Source: GCA-020343675 sp964462945 (GTDB lineage: Bacteria > Planctomycetota > Phycisphaerae > Sedimentisphaerales > Anaerobacaceae). From it: a DNA stretch of 28,656 bases. Made by a program: the position numbers and the translations under genes. The notes below the pieces were generated by a model. It was given only the letters and a program-made list of their open reading frames with translations. It did not search any database and was not told the origin of the DNA. Positions 14,968 through 21,903 of the stretch are shown one piece after another (the first letter of the stretch is position 1; the number at the start of each line of letters is the position of its first letter). The stretch spans positions 1 to 28,656 of the forward strand of contig CAYWZW010000068.1 of NCBI GenBank assembly GCA_964462945.1, given 5' to 3'.

Positions 14968-15624
14968 ATGAAAACGGCGTGGTACATACCATATCGGACT
15001 GTTGAGGATTTAGCAGGCGTCCGGGCTATGGCCGGAGCGCTTCTGGGAGTGCTCAGGGACATAGTGAAGGCCGTCTATCTGGGCCTGATTCAAGTCTGGA
15101 CAAGGCTGGCGTATGTCGAAAGGGAGTTTCCATCGTCGGTCAGTTTGTGGGCAAGGCTCGATGTTATGCCGCGGGCCTCGCACCACGAGCTTCATAGACT
15201 GTCCCTGGGGAAGAGCTCGCTCATCGAAGCCTCTTGTGTCGTCTGCACGTGGAATGGCGACGTCGTTCTCGAAGACGGCGCCTGCATAGGGATCGGCAGC
15301 ATCGTGGTTGGTCCGGCCCTGGTAGGCGAAAAGTCCGTGTGCGGGCAAAACTGCTTCATTAGCGGGCAGTCCCATTGCTACGAAGATGTCTCCAGGAATG
15401 TTCTGGCACAAGGTTTTCGGACCGAACAAGTAGTCATCGGGAAAAACGTCTGGATCGGCTCTAATGCGGCGATACTGCCGGGGGTCAAAATAGGGGACCA
15501 TTCGGTCATAGGCGCCGGCTCCACAGTCGTTGACGATGTTCCTGCTTTTTGCGTGGCGGTTGGAAATCCGGCACGGGTTATCAAACAATACGACCGCGAA
15601 GCACAGAAATGGGTGCGGGTGTGA
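14968..15624 (+). CDS. Hexapeptide-repeat acyltransferase
   Basis: The 218-residue protein has a C-terminal left-handed beta-helix made of hexapeptide repeats, from about residue 90. They are best seen in VVIGKNVWIGSNAAILPGVK, then IGDHSVIGAGSTVVDDVPA, ending in GNPARVIKQY. This is the form of maltose/galactoside O-acetyltransferase and of serine or sugar acetyltransferases such as WcaF and colanic acid enzymes. The QSHCYED segment may hold the catalytic His. The N-terminal 60 residues include a moderately hydrophobic stretch (AGALLGVLRDIVKAVYLGLI) that may associate with the membrane. The likely donor is acetyl-CoA and the acceptor a sugar, but the substrate is unknown. The ATG has a GAGAG ribosome site. 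It converges with the gene at 15686, and no glycosyltransferase neighbours are present. Confidence 0.85.
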   Translation: MKTAWYIPYRTVEDLAGVRAMAGALLGVLRDIVKAVYLGLIQVWTRLAYVEREFPSSVSLWARLDVMPRASHHELHRLSLGKSSLIEASCVVCTWNGDVVLEDGACIGIGSIVVGPALVGEKSVCGQNCFISGQSHCYEDVSRNVLAQGFRTEQVVIGKNVWIGSNAAILPGVKIGDHSVIGAGSTVVDDVPAFCVAVGNPARVIKQYDREAQKWVRV

Positions 15625-15685
15625 GGCTGTCTGCGAAGCGGCGGTCCGGCGCCGGTCCCAACCAACTTGCCGACAACAGTCGCCG

Positions 15686-17068
15686 TCAGATCGCCGATTC
15701 TTGTTGTGTAAGCCACTGCCGACAAAATTCGACCAGGTCCCTCTCGTTGATTTCGTTGTCGTCGATTAGGTCAGCCGTCAGGGGGTTCCTATTCTCGCGC
15801 CATTCTTCGGCGAGGACCGAGTAATCGTGGAAATCGACGGCTCCGTCGCGGTTGAAATCCGCCGAGCCGACCTTCGGCCCCGTGTCGCCGAAGATGCCGT
15901 AGCGTGAGCCGTCTTGGCCGTCGCTCTGCCAGACGGTGACAAACCGGCCGTCCTCGCGGATCCCCACAGCGGGATACCGCTGGTCGCTTTCGACGAACGT
16001 GTTGAGCTGAAACTCATCGCCGAGCGGCTGTCCCAGGCTGTCGAATCGCTGGCCGAAGATGTCCCGTTCATTCGCATCGTTCGGGTCAGTCCTGCTCTCC
16101 CACACAACGACAAATTCCCGCAGATCGTTCATTGCAACCTGCGGATACTGCTGTGCGCCGGTGAAGGTCGTATTGACAAGGAACTGCCCACCCAAGGGCG
16201 TGCCGTTCGGATCAAACAGGCGGGCGTGAATATCGTCCTGACCGGCCAGGTCCGGGTTGCCGTCCCATGTCGCCACAAAGTAGCCGGCGGCATCCATGGC
16301 AATCGACGGCCTCGTGACGGAGCTGAACCTGATGGTGCTGACCTCAAACGTGTGCGTTCTGGGCGTGCCGTCTGCGTAATACAACCTGGCGAGGATTGAA
16401 TTGCTGCTCTTATCCTGCATCCAGACCACCGCGAAATTGCCGTTCGCATCCGCGGCCACATCCGGATAGCGGCAGACAGATGGCTCCTCGTTGATCACAA
16501 ACTCAGTTCCGGACTCCACTGCGTTACTGTCATACAATTGGCCGCATATTGCCTTCTGACCCTCTTGCGGCAGATTTGCACTCTCCCAGACAATGATAAG
16601 CGTGCCGTCATCACTCGCGGCCCCGCTTGGGTAAAGCTGTGCATCGAGGGTGTAGCCGTTGACCCGGAACTCTCCGCCGACGGGCAGGCCGTTCGGGTCG
16701 AGCCGCTGAGCGAAGATATCCTCTCCGCCCTCTTCCATCAGTCCCGGCCCCTGCCAAACGATGACGAAACCGGCCGCTCCATCCATCGCCACGGCTGGCT
16801 CCGTCTGATTCCCGGCGGTTGTCGTATTGACCTGGAACTCCTTACCCAGCGAGCTGCAATTCGGGTCGAAAAGTTGCCCGAAAACGCCGTTCGAGCTGCC
16901 GTCCTGCAAATAACTGCCCCAGACCACGACAAAATTCCCCGCCGGAGCCATCGCTATAGCAGCGTTTCTCTGATCGTAGGTCGTATGTGTATTGACCTGA
17001 AACTCTGCTCCGCAAACCGAGGCGAAAAACAACCCCATCAGCAAACAGAAAATAGCCGTGTATCTCAT
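15686..17068 (-). CDS. Secreted seven-repeat (propeller-like) protein with dockerin-like C-terminus
   Basis: The 460-residue protein begins with a signal peptide (MRYTAIFCLLMGLFFASVCG). About seven tandem repeats of 51-57 residues follow, each starting with EFQVN-like residues and containing xPxVAMDxxGxFVVVW and an FDxxGxPLG end. Seven such four-strand units would make a seven-bladed beta-propeller. From about 400 comes a pair of EF-hand-like segments, DFNRDGAVDFHDYSVLAEEW and DLIDDNEINERDLVEF, matching the dockerin type I pattern often seen in Planctomycetota exported proteins. The substrate is unknown. The ATG at 17068 has AAGGAGGAGG upstream, preceded by a strong hairpin and a well-matched promoter. 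Confidence 0.85.
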   Translation of the reverse strand: MRYTAIFCLLMGLFFASVCGAEFQVNTHTTYDQRNAAIAMAPAGNFVVVWGSYLQDGSSNGVFGQLFDPNCSSLGKEFQVNTTTAGNQTEPAVAMDGAAGFVIVWQGPGLMEEGGEDIFAQRLDPNGLPVGGEFRVNGYTLDAQLYPSGAASDDGTLIIVWESANLPQEGQKAICGQLYDSNAVESGTEFVINEEPSVCRYPDVAADANGNFAVVWMQDKSSNSILARLYYADGTPRTHTFEVSTIRFSSVTRPSIAMDAAGYFVATWDGNPDLAGQDDIHARLFDPNGTPLGGQFLVNTTFTGAQQYPQVAMNDLREFVVVWESRTDPNDANERDIFGQRFDSLGQPLGDEFQLNTFVESDQRYPAVGIREDGRFVTVWQSDGQDGSRYGIFGDTGPKVGSADFNRDGAVDFHDYSVLAEEWRENRNPLTADLIDDNEINERDLVEFCRQWLTQQESAI

Positions 17069-17084
17069 TAGACCTCCTCCTTAG

Positions 17085-17101
17085 CCAGCCGCCCCGGCTG
17101 G
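17085..17101 (-). promoter_or_regulatory. Hairpin in the 5' leader of the propeller/dockerin gene
   Basis: A perfect 7-bp stem CCAGCCG / CGGCTGG has a 3-nt loop. It ends directly before the AAGGAGGAGG ribosome site of the 15686-17068 gene. It could stabilise the message or tune access to the ribosome site. Confidence 0.5.
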
Positions 17102-17160
17102 TGAATATGCCATGTACCCGACTCGTGCCTGATTCTACCAGGGGCGTTCGAGACGACGGA

Positions 17161-17188
17161 ATTGTACAGGGTTTTGGAGATTTGGCAA
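17161..17188 (-). promoter_or_regulatory. Predicted promoter of the propeller/dockerin gene
   Basis: On the minus strand, TTGCCA (17183-17188) and TACAAT (17161-17166) have 16-bp spacing; each box matches consensus at five of six positions. A start near 17154 gives an 86-nt leader that includes the hairpin. Confidence 0.55.
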
Positions 17189-17242
17189 GAAAAATCTGAT
17201 ATTCTTTTCTCAGCAGAGTGACAACTTCCCCGGCATTTCTCG

Positions 17243-17275
17243 AAAAAAAGAGCGGGACATTTTCAATTCCCGCTC
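17243..17275 (-). terminator. Strong intrinsic terminator after the orphan TIGR03118-type fragment
   Basis: A perfect 8-bp stem GAGCGGGA (17250-17257) / TCCCGCTC (17268-17275) encloses a 10-nt loop and is followed on the minus strand by seven T's. The only minus-strand coding trace above it before the lipoprotein spacer is the orphan fragment at 17339-17422. The intact gene at 17997 ends about 720 bp away. Confidence 0.8.
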
Positions 17276-17338
17276 GTCAATACTGAACTAAGTTATTGTT
17301 TCCCCGCATTACTTATACATGTTACTCCACGTTTCTAC

Positions 17339-17422
17339 TTAGTTTGAAGCGGTTGGGACAATGCGGCCAAACAGGCCGTGGTCCTCGACGCTGCCGCTGC
17401 CGGCGATCCCCGCCACGACTTT
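17339..17422 (-). pseudogene. Orphan 3' end copy of the TIGR03118-type gene
   Basis: Twenty-seven codons and a stop read AGIAGSGSVEDHGLFGRIVP, then TASN, preceded by KVV. The intact protein at 17997 ends AGILGSGSVEDHGLFGSIVP, then TAPN. Over 17339-17414 against 17997-18072, 67 of 76 bases agree by hand count, including an unbroken run of 30. Similarity continues a few bases past the stop. Upstream the match ends sharply near 17414. No start or ribosome site exists. Confidence 0.8.
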
Positions 17423-17553
17423 TCGCGATTGGCTAATCGGGCATCGGGTCCAAGGCGGTGGTGCTATCATTTAACATTTTGTCTTGACTTTTTTCGGGCG
17501 AGCGGGTAATTGTGTCTGAAATACAAATCTTCTTTCCGGATTTGCGACGTTAG

Positions 17554-17582
17554 TTTAATGTGTGTGCTGGAGCCGGTATAAG
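17554..17582 (+). promoter_or_regulatory. Possible promoter of the small lipoprotein gene
   Basis: TTTAAT (17554-17559) and TATAAG (17577-17582) have 17-bp spacing. A start near 17589 would leave a leader of about 48 nt. The match is moderate. The rest of 17423-17630 shows no other feature. Confidence 0.3.
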
Positions 17583-17636
17583 GCTCAAGTATTAGCCAAG
17601 CGGACAATTTAGGACACTTTTTTAAAGGGAATGACG

Positions 17637-17834
17637 ATGAGAAAAATAATTCTGACAACATTGGCAATTCTGGTAGTTGTGTCTTTTACATTCAGTGGGT
17701 GCAAGAAGCAGCAGCCACAAAGTCCCACCACAACGACAGAAAAGAAGACCACTCAAGCACCGGCACAGAAACCTGCTGCGACACCAGCAGAAAAGCCTGT
17801 TAGTCAACCGGCGGAAAAACCAGCGGCGAAGTAA
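17637..17834 (+). CDS. Small Pro/Ala/Lys-rich lipoprotein
   Basis: A 65-residue lipoprotein precursor. MRKIILTTLAILVVVSFTFS is a signal peptide leading into the lipobox FSGC, where Cys near residue 22 would be lipidated. The mature part is only about 45 residues, low in complexity and rich in Lys, Gln, Thr, Pro and Ala, with near-repeats AEKP. This suggests an extended spacer anchored in a membrane and perhaps touching peptidoglycan. The ATG at 17637 has AAAGGGA at 6-nt spacing; the upstream ATG at 17631 abuts that site. A terminator follows. It is on the opposite strand to its neighbours and lies between the intact and orphan 3' ends of the TIGR03118-type gene. Confidence 0.75.
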   Translation: MRKIILTTLAILVVVSFTFSGCKKQQPQSPTTTTEKKTTQAPAQKPAATPAEKPVSQPAEKPAAK

Positions 17835-17893
17835 ATGCGACGCAGACATTCGGCAGGCAGCAGGAAGTGCCTGAGTATTCGCCACCCACTCGT

Positions 17894-17916
17894 GGCTGCG
17901 AAGTCCGCAGCCTTTT
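17894..17916 (+). terminator. Intrinsic terminator of the small lipoprotein gene
   Basis: A perfect 7-bp stem GGCTGCG / CGCAGCC with a 5-nt loop is followed by TTTT on the plus strand, 60 bp past the lipoprotein stop. On the minus strand no T-run follows, so it does not serve the gene at 17997. Confidence 0.65.
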
Positions 17917-17996
17917 CAAGTGGTAGGATACAATGAATCTGGCGGCACCATACGAATGGCTGTCCTGAATATATCTGAATCATTCTGCGTTTGCAC

Positions 17997-20900
17997 TTAG
18001 TTTGGCGCCGTCGGGACAATGCTGCCGAAGAGGCCGTGGTCCTCGACGCTGCCGCTGCCGAGGATCCCCGCCGTGAAGTAGAGGGTACGGCTGTTGGCAC
18101 CCTGCCCGGCGTTGCCAAAGGTCAGGCCCCGGAGACCTTCGATCGAAATGGTCGTGCCGGACGCATCTTGCAGCTCACCGAGCAGCTCGCCTGTGGCTGG
18201 CTTAAACGCGTTGATCCGGCCGTCGCCGAAGTTGCCGATGAGCAGCGCTCCCCCGAAGCCGCCAAAGCCCGCCGGCGCCAGCGCGACGCCCCAGGGCGAA
18301 TTGAGCGGGCCGGCCGAGACGAACCGTTTGAGGAGCTGCCCGCCGGTATCGAAAACGTTCACGTAACCGTTGCCCGGACCGGGCACGTCCTCGTGCGTCG
18401 CGGCATCCTGCAAGGCGTAGGTGACGTAGAGCCGGCCCTCGACGTTCCGGATGTTGAACGGCGCAAATCCGGCCGGCAGATTGGGATCGGAGAAGGAGCC
18501 GGCGAGGGTCACGGGATTAAAATTGGCGTCGAAGACGTCCACCCGGGCGGCGCTGAAATTGGCCGCGTACAAGTAGTTGCTCCCGCCGCTGCTGCCCAGG
18601 GCAATGCCCTTATATACCGCTCCGGAAGCTGAATAGTCGGCCTTCAGCACGGCGCCGGCCGCACTATTCCAGCCAACGAGGGTGCCATCCTCCGTCGCGT
18701 AGATCAGTTGCGCCGGCAGATTGGGACCCACAATGAAGTCCGCTGTAGAGTTGAAGACGACGCCGGTGGGAGCGGCGGGGGGCGTGCCGCCGGCGGGCGG
18801 CGGGATCGTCACGCCCGCAGATAGCGGCAGACCATTGCCGTCATAGACGGTTGAAAGGCCAACGCGGTTATCCGCAATCCAAAATGAGCCGTTCGGGTCA
18901 GTCGCTATGCCCCATGGGTTGACCAGGTTGGGGTCGGTCCGGCCGGCGAGGTCCGGGAGATCCGAAACCAGATTATGCTCAAGATATGTGACGGGCAGAC
19001 CGGGAACGATTTTCAACATCTGGCCGGTGCTGCCCCTGGGACCGAGTTCAGTCGATCCGAAGACGTACAACTCACCGTCGGCGTCCTGGCCAACCCCTCG
19101 CAGCCAGAAGCCCGCCGGGCGATCCGCCAACCCGATGCGCAACTCCTTGATGACGGAGTTCGGGTCAAGGTTGAAGAGCCGGGCGCTCGGCGCAGCGAAA
19201 GAGCCCCAATCGCCGAACACATAGCGATCCTGCAAGACAGCGACCCGATTGCCTCGATAGACATAGCCGCCAATCACCACGCTGCCGTCCGCGTGATCGT
19301 ACTCGGCAATGGGGTCGATCAGGTCCGGCGGCACCGGGCGCACCGGGCCGGTCACGACCTTGCCGATGTTCGCCGTGACCGAATCGAACCAGAAGCTGCC
19401 TTCTTTGACGTTCCAGCCGTAGTTGCCGCCTTTGACGATGAGATCCACTTCCTCGATGTTATTCTGCCCGGCGTCGCCTAAATACAGGTCGCCCGTGAGG
19501 CTGTCGAAGCTGTAGGTGAACGGATTCCGCAAGCCATAGGCGTAGATTTCCTGGACGGCGTTCTGACCCACAAACGGATTGTCCTTGGGGATGCCGTACT
19601 TGCCGTTGGCGGAATTTTTGCCATCGACGTCGATGCGCAGGAGTTTTCCGTAAATCCGCTGAAGGTTTTGCGCGTTGCCGCCGGGCACGTGGCCGTCCGC
19701 CACGTCATTGGCCCGGCCGCCGTCCCCCAGGGAGATGTAGAGGAACCCATCCGGTCCGAAGCGCAGGGTGCCGCCGTTGTGGTTGGATTGAGGCTTGTCG
19801 ATGCGGAGTATCTCTCGCCGGCTGGCGGGGTCGATCTGGTTGGGATCGTTAGGATCCACCCGCCATTCCGCGACAACCGATTGGTGGTTGTTCGTTACTC
19901 CCGCCGGCATCACGTTGACGAAATCGGCCGGACCGGTGGTGGGCTCGGACGTGTACGTATAAATCAATGGATACTGCACGAAATTGGGGTGCGCCGCCAG
20001 GCCGAGCAGGCCGCGTTCGTCGTAGTTGCCCAGCGGCACCAAGCGGCTGCGCACATCCAGCAGAGGTGTCGGCAGCTTCCCGGACCCTTCGGTCACAACC
20101 CACGCCACGCCCGCCTGATCATAGACGAACATGCGGCGGCTGCCGTCGTCCGGCACAGCCAGACCCAGCGGCGCGCTGAGACCTTCGACAATGGGCTGGA
20201 GCTCGATGGTGATGTCGCCCTTGGCGATGCGCTCCGCGATGGGATCCGCAATGGGTACGGTGTTCACGTCCACCGTCACGGCCCCCGAAATCGTGCTGGC
20301 GCCGGCGTTATCCGTGGCCACCGCCGTCAGAGGATGCGTGCCGGGGTACAGAGTGACCGTCTTGGTGTAGGGGGCAGCGGTGTCGGACCCAAGGGAGCTT
20401 GGGCCATCGAAGAATTCCACCTTCGTCACTGTCCCATCACTGTCGCCGGCGGCTGCCTGGATCGTCACACTCGCCGGAGAGACAAAGCTCGCCCCGTCCG
20501 CCGGGCTGGTGATGGAGACAGTGGGCGGCACGTTGGGCGGGGGCGGCGGCGTGTAGTTGACCACGAGCGTGCCGGCGTTGGACCCCTCGGCCGACGCGAA
20601 GCCGCGCACGGAGCGGCGCGAGCTTTCGGAGCGGCTGGTCATGAGCCAGCCGAAATTCTGCGAGGGGTCATTCACCCAGAGCTGGACGTCGGCGGCCAGG
20701 CTGGAGCCGCTCCAAGAGTGTTTCGCGTTGCCCGCGGACCCCACGGCTGTCGAGGCGCTGGCGGCCGCAGCAGCATTGTTTTTGGCCCCGGGCGTGGTCC
20801 AGTTGGCCGTTCCCTGCATCCGGGCGTTCCAGGTTGCCTCCCCGGCCGTTGCCGGCGCCCCGTTGTTGCCGGACTTGTTTCCTTCGTTCCAGCTCGCCAG

Positions 20901-21224
20901 CAGCCGGAACAGATCGAACGTGGAATTGACCGGCCCGTTTCCGGGCACCCTGACGACGGTCAGTTGAACCACCGCCGAAGTCACGGTCGATCCCGGCGGG
21001 ATGGTGCTTACATTGAAACGCAGCAATCCGCGGCGGATGCCGCCTACGCCATCGGTGCCGGCGTCGAACCAGCCCGTCGCCCCCGCGTTGTTACCGGCGT
21101 GGCCGCTGTTGATGAATGTGTCCTCGGTGACGGTCAGATTGGCGACTGCCCCAAGGCCGCAGACCGGCCAGAACAACACGGCAACGCAAACGCTCCACAG
21201 TGAGATATTGATGTGCATTTTCAT
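17997..21224 (-). CDS. Large exported protein: DNRLRE, Ig-like, GSDH and TIGR03118-type domains
   Basis: The 1075-residue protein has a signal peptide (HINISLWSVCVAVLFWPVCG). A DNRLRE-like domain follows (about 30-230; DTFINSGHAGNNAGATGW, RRGLLRFNVSTIPPG), then a PPPPP linker and an Ig-like domain (VTKVEFFDG, PYTKTVTLYPGTHPLTAVATDN). A glucose/sorbosone dehydrogenase-like propeller comes next (GLSAPLGLAVP, DERGLLGLAAHPNF, NHNGGTLRFGPDGFLYISLG, YAYGLRNPFTYSFD, VKGGNYGWNV). The last 330 residues match the TIGR03118 family (NLVSDLPDLAGRTDPNLVNP, WGIATDP, ATEDGTLVGWN, LYAANF, GPLNSPWGVALAP, LLIGNFGDGRINAF). The GSDH part suggests PQQ-dependent sugar oxidation outside the cytoplasm. The ATG at 21224 has GGAG 8 nt upstream; 32 codons of open frame above it are discarded. 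No own terminator is seen. Confidence 0.88.
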   Translation of the reverse strand: MKMHINISLWSVCVAVLFWPVCGLGAVANLTVTEDTFINSGHAGNNAGATGWFDAGTDGVGGIRRGLLRFNVSTIPPGSTVTSAVVQLTVVRVPGNGPVNSTFDLFRLLASWNEGNKSGNNGAPATAGEATWNARMQGTANWTTPGAKNNAAAAASASTAVGSAGNAKHSWSGSSLAADVQLWVNDPSQNFGWLMTSRSESSRRSVRGFASAEGSNAGTLVVNYTPPPPPNVPPTVSITSPADGASFVSPASVTIQAAAGDSDGTVTKVEFFDGPSSLGSDTAAPYTKTVTLYPGTHPLTAVATDNAGASTISGAVTVDVNTVPIADPIAERIAKGDITIELQPIVEGLSAPLGLAVPDDGSRRMFVYDQAGVAWVVTEGSGKLPTPLLDVRSRLVPLGNYDERGLLGLAAHPNFVQYPLIYTYTSEPTTGPADFVNVMPAGVTNNHQSVVAEWRVDPNDPNQIDPASRREILRIDKPQSNHNGGTLRFGPDGFLYISLGDGGRANDVADGHVPGGNAQNLQRIYGKLLRIDVDGKNSANGKYGIPKDNPFVGQNAVQEIYAYGLRNPFTYSFDSLTGDLYLGDAGQNNIEEVDLIVKGGNYGWNVKEGSFWFDSVTANIGKVVTGPVRPVPPDLIDPIAEYDHADGSVVIGGYVYRGNRVAVLQDRYVFGDWGSFAAPSARLFNLDPNSVIKELRIGLADRPAGFWLRGVGQDADGELYVFGSTELGPRGSTGQMLKIVPGLPVTYLEHNLVSDLPDLAGRTDPNLVNPWGIATDPNGSFWIADNRVGLSTVYDGNGLPLSAGVTIPPPAGGTPPAAPTGVVFNSTADFIVGPNLPAQLIYATEDGTLVGWNSAAGAVLKADYSASGAVYKGIALGSSGGSNYLYAANFSAARVDVFDANFNPVTLAGSFSDPNLPAGFAPFNIRNVEGRLYVTYALQDAATHEDVPGPGNGYVNVFDTGGQLLKRFVSAGPLNSPWGVALAPAGFGGFGGALLIGNFGDGRINAFKPATGELLGELQDASGTTISIEGLRGLTFGNAGQGANSRTLYFTAGILGSGSVEDHGLFGSIVPTAPN

Positions 21225-21279
21225 TTTCTCGACTCCTAATTCAATCGGTGCAAAGATCAAAAATAAGAAATCAAAATGA

Positions 21280-21340
21280 TAGCCACGAATCTTCACGAAT
21301 GACCACGAATCCGTGTCCAATTCGTGCGCGTTCGTGGCTA
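21280..21340. repeat. Hairpin with internal 10-bp-period CACGAAT repeats
   Basis: A perfect 10-bp inverted repeat, TAGCCACGAA (21280-21289) / TTCGTGGCTA (21331-21340), encloses further copies of CACGAAT at 21294 and 21304. Together with the copy inside the left arm (21284) they are spaced exactly 10 bp apart. One helical turn per repeat would put them on one face of the DNA. Confidence 0.7.
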
Positions 21341-21376
21341 AAAAAGGACTTTCTTAATTTTGCATTTTGCTCTTTG

Positions 21377-21398
21377 ATCCGCATGACATCTGGCGGAT
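21377..21398. repeat. Short palindromic element, copy 1
   Basis: ATCCGC / GCGGAT arms flank a 10-nt centre ending in CATCTG. The element resembles copies at 21681-21702 and 25861-25881, all sharing the right arm CTGGCGGA. Confidence 0.5.
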
Positions 21399-21441
21399 TG
21401 ATTTTTCAATTTATCAGCCAACGCGGCACACGATGTTCTTG

Positions 21442-21505
21442 TTCTCATAACATGAGAATACGCGGGAAAAACACGGCGGTTCGCCGCGTATGGGATTTTC
21501 CCGCG
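21442..21505. repeat. Double-hairpin element
   Basis: The first stem is TTCTCAT-aac-ATGAGAA (21442-21458). Three bases on, a perfect 10-bp inverted repeat CGCGGGAAAA (21461-21470) / TTTTCCCGCG (21496-21505) encloses an inner CGGCG-gtt-CGCCG stem. The density and perfection suggest a selected or recently acquired structured element, perhaps a dispersed repeat. Confidence 0.65.
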
Positions 21506-21616
21506 CCGCATGGCGTCACGCGGGAGTGGGTACATGAGAGGACGCACCCACAACACATTCCCGTATATACGCATCCAGGTGCAACAGGCGGGTCCGGCCC
21601 AAAAAGCGCAATTCAG

Positions 21617-21645
21617 TTGCTTTTGTCAGGCGGATTTTGTAATAT
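21617..21645 (+). promoter_or_regulatory. Possible promoter upstream of the C10 peptidase gene
   Basis: TTGCTT (21617-21622) and TAATAT (21640-21645) have 17-bp spacing. The leader to the GTG at 21904 would be about 250 nt and would include the palindrome at 21681 and the repeats at 21720-21777. Confidence 0.35.
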
Positions 21646-21680
21646 AAAAGGGCGTGGCCGAAATGAAATATCAAAAATCA

Positions 21681-21702
21681 ATCCGCCGTACGTCTGGCGG
21701 AT
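21681..21702. repeat. Short palindromic element, copy 2
   Basis: A perfect 7-bp inverted repeat ATCCGCC (21681-21687) / GGCGGAT (21696-21702) with an 8-nt centre gtacgtct. It is closest in arm and centre to the copy at 25861-25881. Confidence 0.6.
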
Positions 21703-21719
21703 CAACCTTGTTGAAAAGA

Positions 21720-21777
21720 GACACTGATTAACACTGGTTTACACGGGAAAAAAACCAAACAGTGTAAATCCGTGTCT
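21720..21777. repeat. ACACTG / CAGTGT repeat cluster
   Basis: GACACTG and AACACTGG are followed by TTTACACGG, an A-run, and then CAGTGTAAATCCGTGTC, which is close to the inverse of the first part. The interrupted arms ACACTGGTTT and AAACCaaaCAGTGT can pair with a small bulge. It looks like a degenerate member of a dispersed repeat family. Confidence 0.4.
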
Positions 21778-21903
21778 ATGAAAAATCGTGTTGAAGGGCT
21801 GGAGTCCGTCAGCCCAGGGGGTTGCCGGACGACTTCCTTCATTTTGCACTTTGATATTTGATTTTCTTCGGAAACTCGGTCACGGATACTTGGAGACGAG
21901 GAC

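Larger units (their letters stand above)
21225..21903. other. Repeat- and hairpin-dense spacer without a convincing gene
   Basis: This 679-bp divergent spacer holds no supportable gene. Open frames of 60-160 codons on both strands run through hairpins and have no ribosome site. It carries at least five inverted-repeat units, listed separately, and a possible plus-strand promoter. It is AT-richer than the flanking genes and contains several short runs of the type ATTTTGC / TTTGATTTT. Confidence 0.6.

Noticed and set aside
17467..17667. 66-codon minus-strand frame in the spacer near the lipoprotein gene
   Set aside because: It has no ribosome site and overlaps the lipoprotein start and its likely promoter on the other strand.
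19668..21203. Long plus-strand open frame (511 codons) opposite the large exported gene
   Set aside because: It is rich in Arg, Gly and His, has no ribosome site and no recognisable domain, and mirrors a high-GC gene with clear domains on the other strand.
21280..21340. CRISPR array
   Set aside because: The 7-bp CACGAAT units at 10-bp spacing are far too short, leave no real spacers, and no cas gene is present.
21338..21574. 78-codon minus-strand frame in the repeat-dense spacer
   Set aside because: It runs through the double hairpin and palindromes, with no ribosome site, and is better explained as repeat DNA.
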